From: an uncultured Collinsella sp.
Lineage (GTDB): Bacteria > Actinomycetota > Coriobacteriia > Coriobacteriales > Coriobacteriaceae
DNA length: 5,142 nucleotides
Direction: 5' to 3'
Assembly: GCA_900545075.1 (NCBI GenBank)
Contig: UQXT01000124.1
Span: 1-5,142 of the forward strand
The position numbers and the translations under genes were made by a program. This document shows positions 1 to 5,142 of the stretch, piece by piece; position 1 is the first letter of the stretch; each line of letters opens with the position of its first letter. The notes below the pieces were generated by a model. The model searched no databases, was not told the origin of the DNA, and saw only the letters and a list, made by a program, of their open reading frames with translations.

Positions 1-50
1 CGAAATGCAACCGAGAGGTTCTTTTAGAGCGCCCGCGCGTTGGGTACCCT

Positions 51-75
51 GTTAGATACATGTCGAGTATCTAAC
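51..75. promoter_or_regulatory. Perfect 9-bp inverted repeat, candidate operator or 5'-UTR hairpin
   Basis: GTTAGATAC (51-59) is the exact reverse complement of GTATCTAAC (67-75), with a 7-base spacer. The right arm ends directly before the AAAGG ribosome binding site (76-80) of the bactofilin-like gene. Length and symmetry are like the operators of TetR-type dimeric repressors; alternatively it forms an RNA stem next to the ribosome binding site. No regulator gene is in the window, and no strong promoter hexamers were found around it (the best, TTTAGA at 23-28 and TACCCT at 46-51 with a 17-base spacer, are poor matches). The repeat is certain; its function is inferred. Confidence 0.6.
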
Positions 76-87
76 AAAGGATTCACT

Positions 88-1233
88 ATGCCTTGCAACC
101 TAGCACCGTCGACCCAGCGCCGTAAAGCGCAGGCCCGCATCGTCCTCCTATTCGCACTGATTGCGCTTGCACTGACCGTACTTCCCACGGCGTCGTTCGC
201 CGGCACAGACACCGCGGGCAACGTACTCGCAACCGAAGCTGACTCAAATCCGTCTGGCGCCGAGGGCGACCTGTACTGGGCCGGCCAAAACCTTAACCTG
301 GACGATGCCTCTATCGACCGCGATATTATCGCGGCGGGCGACAGCCTATCGATTCGCGACTGCACCGTAGGCGGAGCCGTTCGCCTGGCGGCGCGCACCA
401 TCGACATCTCCAAAACCGCAATCGATGGCAGCGTGACGGTAGCCGGTCAGCATATCGTCCTCAACACCGGTAGCACCGCCAACTGTTTTTACGCGATGGG
501 TGAGACAGTTGCCCTGCGCGGCTCCGCCAAGTCGGCGGCGCTCGCGGGCAGCACGGTGACCATCGACGGCACCGTCGATGGCGATGTCGAGGTCTGGGCC
601 GACAAGCTCATCTTGGGTAAAAACGCCCACATTACCGGCACGGTGAACGCCCATGTTTCCGAGGACCCCGAGCGCGCCGAGGGCGCTCAGGTCGGCTCCC
701 TCAAGATCGACCGCACCGAGAACGAGAACACCTCTACGATTAACGACGCCATCGGCGGCATCGTCGCCGCGGCGCTTTCTACCTGCTTTGTCGCGATCAT
801 CCTCGAGCTCGTCTTCCCGCGCGCGACCGCCAGCGCCGCCGGTATGCTTCGCCAACGACCCATCCCGCTGTGGGTGAGCGGTCTTTTGGGCGCGGTGGCC
901 GCCGTTCCTGCCGTCCTGTTGCTCATCATCTCGATTGCAGGCCTGTCGCTCGCCGGAGCCCTCATGTGCGCCGTGATTGGCATCGCTCTGGTCTCGGCGG
1001 CATTTATGGGCACCGCAATCGCCCGCGCGGTCGGACACAGCCAGAACCGCTACGCCATGGCCGCAGTCGGCGGTATCGTTGCAGGCGCCCTCACGGGACT
1101 TCCCCTCATCGGCGACTTCATCAGCGGCGTGGCCTTTGTCTTTATGCTCGGCTACGTCATCCAGATCATCTGGCGCAATGCCCATCTCAAGCCGCAGCAG
1201 GCCGCAAACACTCCAAGCCTTCCCTCCGCCTAG
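88..1233 (+). CDS. Exported bactofilin-like (polymer-forming) protein with C-terminal membrane domain
   Basis: This 381-residue protein starts with a signal peptide: basic residues 11-17, a hydrophobic core at about 18-32, and a likely cleavage after Ala38 (S-F-A). Residues 61-190 are short repeats alternating hydrophobic residues with Gly/Asp turns (IDRDIIAAGDSLSI, IDGSVTVAGQHIVL, TVDGDVEVWADKLIL), as in the right-handed beta-helix of bactofilin / DUF583 polymer-forming proteins. A charged linker (191-217) leads to four or five hydrophobic helices at about 222-243, 262-284, 286-312, 323-340 and 343-362, then a short polar tail. Canonical bactofilins are cytosolic scaffolds without a signal peptide; here the beta-helix is predicted outside the membrane, so the role is probably in envelope organisation, which is inferred. 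ATG at 88 is chosen because AAAGG lies seven bases upstream; a TTG at 40 would put the inverted repeat inside the coding region and has no ribosome binding site. It appears to be a single-gene unit, convergent with typA. Confidence 0.85.
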   Translation: MPCNLAPSTQRRKAQARIVLLFALIALALTVLPTASFAGTDTAGNVLATEADSNPSGAEGDLYWAGQNLNLDDASIDRDIIAAGDSLSIRDCTVGGAVRLAARTIDISKTAIDGSVTVAGQHIVLNTGSTANCFYAMGETVALRGSAKSAALAGSTVTIDGTVDGDVEVWADKLILGKNAHITGTVNAHVSEDPERAEGAQVGSLKIDRTENENTSTINDAIGGIVAAALSTCFVAIILELVFPRATASAAGMLRQRPIPLWVSGLLGAVAAVPAVLLLIISIAGLSLAGALMCAVIGIALVSAAFMGTAIARAVGHSQNRYAMAAVGGIVAGALTGLPLIGDFISGVAFVFMLGYVIQIIWRNAHLKPQQAANTPSLPSA

Positions 1234-1243
1234 CCGCCAACCC

Positions 1244-1312
1244 CCACAAAAGCAACTGCCACAAAAGGGCCAGGCACATTTGTGGTGGCGCAAAGCAACC
1301 TGACCCCATTGC
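1244..1312. repeat. Short internally repetitive, REP-like spacer
   Basis: The spacer after the bactofilin-like gene contains two 9-base copies of CCACAAAAG (1244-1252 and 1259-1267) and two 8-base copies of AAAGCAAC (1249-1256 and 1292-1299). It also has an imperfect inverted repeat: CCACAAA (1259-1265) against TTTGTGG (1279-1285). It encodes nothing convincing. The composition resembles dispersed extragenic palindromic repeats seen in many genomes, but one copy alone cannot show that it is dispersed. Confidence 0.35.
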
Positions 1313-1317
1313 ACCAA

Positions 1318-1350
1318 AAAGGGCGCCGACCATTGCGGTCGGCGCCCTTT
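1318..1350. terminator. Bidirectional intrinsic terminator between convergent genes
   Basis: GGGCGCCGACC (1321-1331) pairs perfectly with GGTCGGCGCCC (1337-1347) around a five-base loop. Flanking AAA/TTT extend the stem to 14 bp. Read on the minus strand (end of typA) the hairpin is followed by TTTTT; read on the plus strand (end of the bactofilin-like gene) by TTTCTTATT. It lies 27 bases beyond the typA stop codon and about 85 beyond the plus-strand stop, so it should end both transcripts, with the better U tract for typA. Confidence 0.9.
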
Positions 1351-1377
1351 CTTATTGGCGGCTATAAGCCCCAGCAC

Positions 1378-3216
<1,839 letters not shown>

Positions 3217-3263
3217 GTAGTTCCCCTATCTTCTATCCATATACAAACGGCACGCGTATGCGA

Positions 3264-3291
3264 CCCGCCCAGCGATGCAACGCTCAGCGGG
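3264..3291 (-). promoter_or_regulatory. Imperfect hairpin in the typA leader
   Basis: In the 117-base gap before typA, CCCGC (3264-3268) pairs with GCGGG (3287-3291) and AGCG (3271-3274) with CGCT (3281-3284). The two stems are separated by a 2x2 mismatch and close on a six-base loop. There is no T run on either side, so it is not an intrinsic terminator. It ends about 36 bases before the ribosome binding site and could be a leader RNA structure; a regulatory role is inference only. Confidence 0.3.
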
Positions 3292-3333
3292 AATATTGAG
3301 CCTTTTACCGAAAACTCGTTTATTTTAGCGATT

Positions 3334-3783
3334 TTAGATGAGAGGGGTTTCCTCACCTGCAGGTTCAGGGTCGCTCCACATAAAACCATCGCCGGCGCCC
3401 ACACCCTCGTACAGTACGTATGCCGAAAAACCGCTCTCGAGCGTCGTCTCAAAGAAGCTCACGAGCAGCGCGTCATGGTAGCCGCCGTCAATTTCGACAC
3501 ACCCGGTGTAGCCGATGGCGTAACGGGCAATGCGGCCCAAACCCTCGTCCTTAAGACCCATCTTGTGCTCGGAGATAAAGTTGGTGGCAGCCTCAAGGCA
3601 TGCCTCCTCGCCGTCCTCGTCGAGTGCCGCCAGATAGCGGTTGGACGAGGCGTCTTCGATCGCAACGACAACGCCGGGATTCTCACCAGCGGCAAGATCG
3701 TCTAAAAATGCCCCGATGAGGTCGCACACCATGGCGTCGAGCTCGGCGGAGACGTTTCCGGCGTCCTGCATATCCTGTGCCAT
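3334..3783 (-). CDS. Acidic hypothetical protein, 149 residues
   Basis: I do not recognise this family. The protein is soluble-looking, with no signal peptide or membrane helix, and is strongly acidic: about 30 Asp/Glu against about five Lys/Arg. The N-terminal 35 residues look helical (LDAMVCDLIGAFLDDLAAG). Strand-like and helical stretches follow (PGVVVAIED, NRYLAALDEDGEEACLEAATNFISEH), then GRIARYAIGYTGCVEIDGG and DALLVSFFETT, then an acidic proline-containing tail. This reads as one compact alpha/beta domain. The start at 3783 has AAGG (3791-3794) seven bases upstream. It lies 30 bases after the small membrane protein gene on the same strand and is probably the last gene of that operon, or is co-transcribed with typA downstream. 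Even reading frame, ribosome binding site and position argue that it is real. Confidence 0.8.
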   Translation of the reverse strand: MAQDMQDAGNVSAELDAMVCDLIGAFLDDLAAGENPGVVVAIEDASSNRYLAALDEDGEEACLEAATNFISEHKMGLKDEGLGRIARYAIGYTGCVEIDGGYHDALLVSFFETTLESGFSAYVLYEGVGAGDGFMWSDPEPAGEETPLI

Positions 3784-3813
3784 TTTTAGACCTTCCCATC
3801 GAGTCCGGCGTCG

Positions 3814-4203
3814 TTACATCTCTTGTGCCTCGGCAGCGATCTTGGCGGCGGCGTCGCGGGCGCGCATCATATCGGCCGCGCGCTTATCGAGTACCTTGAT
3901 CTGGTTGGTCAGCATCACGGCATCGACCACACCCCAGATGACCAAGCCCGTCGAAATCGAAAACCCAAGCGCACCAACTGTACCACGAAGGCGCGATGAG
4001 ATTGCCGCGACAAGTGCGGAGACGGCAACCATCTTGATAAAGGAGGCGCGGCGTTCGCGAAGCGTGCGGGCCTGCGTCACATAGGCGATGCGTGCGGCCT
4101 CGGATGCCTCCGAGCGCATCTGGGCCTCGCGGGCAATGGCGGCGGCCTCGGCCGAGACGCCACGCTCCATCAGTGCACACTCCGTCTCATGGCTACCCGT
4201 CAT
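3814..4203 (-). CDS. Small two-helix membrane protein, hypothetical
   Basis: This 129-residue protein is of no family I can name. An alanine- and arginine/glutamate-rich helix (about 15-54) precedes two hydrophobic segments (about 55-69 and 76-98), which are joined by a short basic turn (RLRG). A second charged, alanine-rich helix (101-129) follows. By the positive-inside rule the hairpin turn and flanking arms are hard to place, but both arms probably lie on the same side, with coiled-coil potential. The ATG at 4203 directly abuts the TAA of the nuclease gene (TAAATG), suggesting translational coupling, but it has no SD sequence. Met12 (4170-4168) has GGAG (4180-4183) nine bases upstream and is a credible alternative start giving 118 residues. 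The next gene follows after 30 bases. Confidence 0.75.
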   Translation of the reverse strand: MTGSHETECALMERGVSAEAAAIAREAQMRSEASEAARIAYVTQARTLRERRASFIKMVAVSALVAAISSRLRGTVGALGFSISTGLVIWGVVDAVMLTNQIKVLDKRAADMMRARDAAAKIAAEAQEM

Positions 4204-4704
4204 TTAAAAATCATCGGGCGAGAGCGTATGGACGAACTCGTCGAACTTCTCAAATTCCTGCTCGTCATCGATTTCCTCGGCAACCGGAGATACGGTGCCT
4301 AGGCGGTTCATGATGTCGTCCTCCACAAACATGGGAGCATTGCTGCGCACGGCGAGGGCGATGGCATCGCTCGGACGCGCGTCGATCCTATGCTCGCTGC
4401 CGTCGGCCAAAACGACGGCCGTCGCATAGAACACGGGAGGCTCGGCACGGACAATCTCGATACGCTCGAGTTTTGCATCCAGGGCATCAAGCGTATCGAG
4501 CAGCAGGTCATGGGCAATCGGGCGCTCGGCGCGACCGCTGTCGATACCACGGCTAATAGCCGCAGCCTCAAACGAACCAGTTTGGATAGAAAGGGAGCGC
4601 AGCGGCGCAGGGGAGTCCGATTTGCTGCAGCGCTCGCGAAGCACGATAAGCGATGGCACGGGACCGGCGGCCATGACGATGGTCTCTATGTCGACACGAA
4701 CCAT
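4204..4704 (-). CDS. Bifunctional nuclease family (DUF151) protein
   Basis: This 166-residue protein carries the family signature HRIDARPSDAIALAVR at 105-120, preceded by RPIAHDLLLDTL (61-72) and a strand pair FYATAVVLADG (92-102). This is the usual core order of the DUF151 / BFN domain. Some characterised members degrade DNA and RNA; many bacterial members are unstudied, so activity here is inferred from family. The C-terminus (134-166) is acidic and lacks the UvrB/UvrC motif that some homologues carry. The start at 4704 is chosen because GGAGGTG (4709-4715) sits at ideal spacing and the protein then opens with MVRVDIETIVM, typical of the family; an in-frame ATG at 4752 would add 16 unlikely residues. 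It is the first gene of the apparent minus-strand operon, and its stop codon touches the next start. Confidence 0.9.
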   Translation of the reverse strand: MVRVDIETIVMAAGPVPSLIVLRERCSKSDSPAPLRSLSIQTGSFEAAAISRGIDSGRAERPIAHDLLLDTLDALDAKLERIEIVRAEPPVFYATAVVLADGSEHRIDARPSDAIALAVRSNAPMFVEDDIMNRLGTVSPVAEEIDDEQEFEKFDEFVHTLSPDDF

Positions 4705-4761
4705 GGAACACCTCCGGTACGTAGCGGTTAACACGCGGCAAGGTCGCCGCATTGAATAGCT

Positions 4762-4791
4762 ATACTACCCAATCTTTCGCACAGCACACAA
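4762..4791 (-). promoter_or_regulatory. Possible weak promoter for the nuclease operon
   Basis: On the minus strand TTGTGT (4791-4786) and TAGTAT (4767-4762) are separated by 18 bases; an overlapping TATAGC (4764-4759) is an alternative -10. This lies about 60 bases upstream of the nuclease start and just downstream of the tRNA terminator, the place where a promoter is needed. The hexamer match is poor, so this is a positional suggestion. Confidence 0.3.
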
Positions 4792-4819
4792 AACCAAAAT
4801 GAGATTTATCGCAGACAAG

Positions 4820-4849
4820 AAAAAAGCCCCGAGGCAACGCCCCAGGGCT
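4820..4849 (-). terminator. Intrinsic terminator of the Ala-Ile tRNA transcript
   Basis: Read on the minus strand, AGCCCTGGGGC (4849-4839) pairs with GCCTCGGGGCT (4835-4825) as an 11-bp stem including two G-T pairs. It has a three-base loop and is followed by a run of six T (4825-4820). It lies 14 bases beyond the CCA end of tRNA-Ile and separates the tRNA transcript from the nuclease operon. Confidence 0.9.
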
Positions 4850-4863
4850 CTTCACAGTTTTGA

Positions 4864-4940
4864 TGGTGGACCTGACAAGATTCGAACTTGTGACCTCCCG
4901 GTTATCAGCCGGACGCTCTAACCAACTGAGCTACAGGTCC
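4864..4940 (-). tRNA. tRNA-Ile (anticodon GAT)
   Basis: This is a complete cloverleaf of 77 bases including the encoded CCA (4864-4866). The acceptor GGACCTG (4940-4934) pairs with CAGGTCC (4874-4868) and the discriminator is A. The D arm is GCTC-AGTTGGTTA-GAGC. The anticodon stem CCGGC/ACCGG region encloses CTGATAA, giving anticodon GAT. The T arm is ACAAG-TTCGAAT-CTTGT. It follows tRNA-Ala by four bases on the same strand. Confidence 0.97.
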
Positions 4941-4944
4941 ATCA

Positions 4945-5020
4945 TGGTGGAGGTTAGGGGGATCGAACCCCTGACCTCAGGCTTGCAAAGCCCGCGCTCT
5001 CCCAGCTGAGCTAAACCCCC
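4945..5020 (-). tRNA. tRNA-Ala (anticodon TGC)
   Basis: This is a complete 76-base cloverleaf with encoded CCA (4945-4947). The acceptor GGGGGTT (5020-5014) pairs with AACCTCC (4955-4949) with one G-T pair, and the discriminator is A. The D arm is GCTC-AGCTGGGA-GAGC. The anticodon stem CGGGC/GCCTG encloses TTTGCAA, giving anticodon TGC. The T arm is AGGGG-TTCGATC-CCCCT. It is co-transcribed with tRNA-Ile four bases downstream. Confidence 0.97.
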
Positions 5021-5031
5021 ACGGAGACAGT

Positions 5032-5076
5032 AATAAACACCCCAGCGGCGACTCGGCTCTCGCTGGGGTGTTTATT
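5032..5076. terminator. 16-bp perfect hairpin between tRNA genes, terminator-like
   Basis: AATAAACACCCCAGCG (5032-5047) is the exact reverse complement of CGCTGGGGTGTTTATT (5061-5076), with a 13-base loop. The GC core with A-rich and T-rich outer ends is the form of a bidirectional intrinsic terminator, here TTTATT after the core on either strand. It sits 11 bases from the CCA end of the upstream tRNA-Ile and 11 bases before tRNA-Ala. An alternative is a processing stem in a longer tRNA precursor. Confidence 0.7.
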
Positions 5077-5087
5077 GCGAAAGAAAG

Positions 5088-5142
5088 TGGTGGACCTGAC
5101 AAGATTCGAACTTGTGACCTCCCGGTTATCAGCCGGACGCTC
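5088..5142 (-). tRNA. tRNA-Ile (anticodon GAT), second copy, cut by window edge
   Basis: The 55 bases from the encoded CCA (5088-5090) to the edge are identical to 4864-4918 of the complete tRNA-Ile, including the T arm, the anticodon loop with GAT and the 3' acceptor strand. The 5' 22 bases (5' acceptor strand and most of the D arm) lie outside the window. It is presumably intact. Confidence 0.9.

Noticed and set aside
346..1377. A minus-strand open frame of about 340 codons opposite the bactofilin-like gene
   Set aside because: The plus-strand frame has a signal peptide, beta-helix repeats and membrane helices with a good ribosome binding site. The antisense product is an Arg/Gly/Asp-rich shadow and would start inside the terminator region.
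3264..3291. The leader hairpin as a terminator of the nuclease operon before typA
   Set aside because: The stem is interrupted by a 2x2 mismatch and neither strand has a T run after it.
4759..4766. TATACT on the plus strand as a promoter -10
   Set aside because: No matching -35 lies 16-19 bases upstream and no plus-strand gene follows; everything to the right is on the minus strand.
4864..5142. The repeated tRNA-Ile 3' end as attL/attR of an integrated element
   Set aside because: Only about 150 bases lie between the copies, and they hold tRNA-Ala and a hairpin with no integrase or cargo. A local tRNA gene duplication explains the repeat better.

Overview
The window is GC-rich bacterial chromosome with a housekeeping character: one plus-strand gene at the left, then four minus-strand protein genes, then a minus-strand tRNA cluster running off the right edge. 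Base composition, gene style, Shine-Dalgarno (SD) use and tRNAs with encoded CCA fit a high-GC Gram-positive. My impression is an actinobacterium of the class Coriobacteriia (Collinsella-like), but this rests on overall look, not on a database match, and is held only moderately.

Left part (1-1350). A 381-residue exported, membrane-anchored bactofilin-like protein is encoded on the plus strand. It is preceded by a perfect 9-bp inverted repeat that abuts its ribosome binding site. Its downstream spacer holds short internal repeats of REP-like appearance and ends in a strong hairpin terminator. That terminator serves both this gene and typA, which converges on it.

Middle part (1378-4704). All genes are on the minus strand, so they read from right to left. 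A bifunctional-nuclease-family (DUF151) protein comes first. It is followed with no gap by a small two-helix membrane protein, then after 30 bases by a very acidic orphan protein. After a further 117 bases comes typA/bipA, a ribosome-associated translational GTPase with all five G motifs intact. The first three look like one operon. typA may be read from the same transcript or from its own promoter; I see no convincing promoter hexamers in the 117-base gap, only an imperfect hairpin.

Right part (4705-5142). A possible weak promoter for the nuclease operon lies left of a minus-strand intrinsic terminator. That terminator closes a tRNA transcript carrying tRNA-Ala(TGC) then tRNA-Ile(GAT), four bases apart. 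Upstream of these is a 16-bp perfect hairpin, and upstream of that the 3' part of a second tRNA-Ile(GAT), identical over the 55 bases visible and cut by the window edge.

I found no mobile element, CRISPR array, defence locus or clear new system. The points most worth a second look are the inverted repeat at the bactofilin-like gene, the tRNA arrangement with a terminator-like hairpin inside it, and the small orphan genes between the nuclease and typA.
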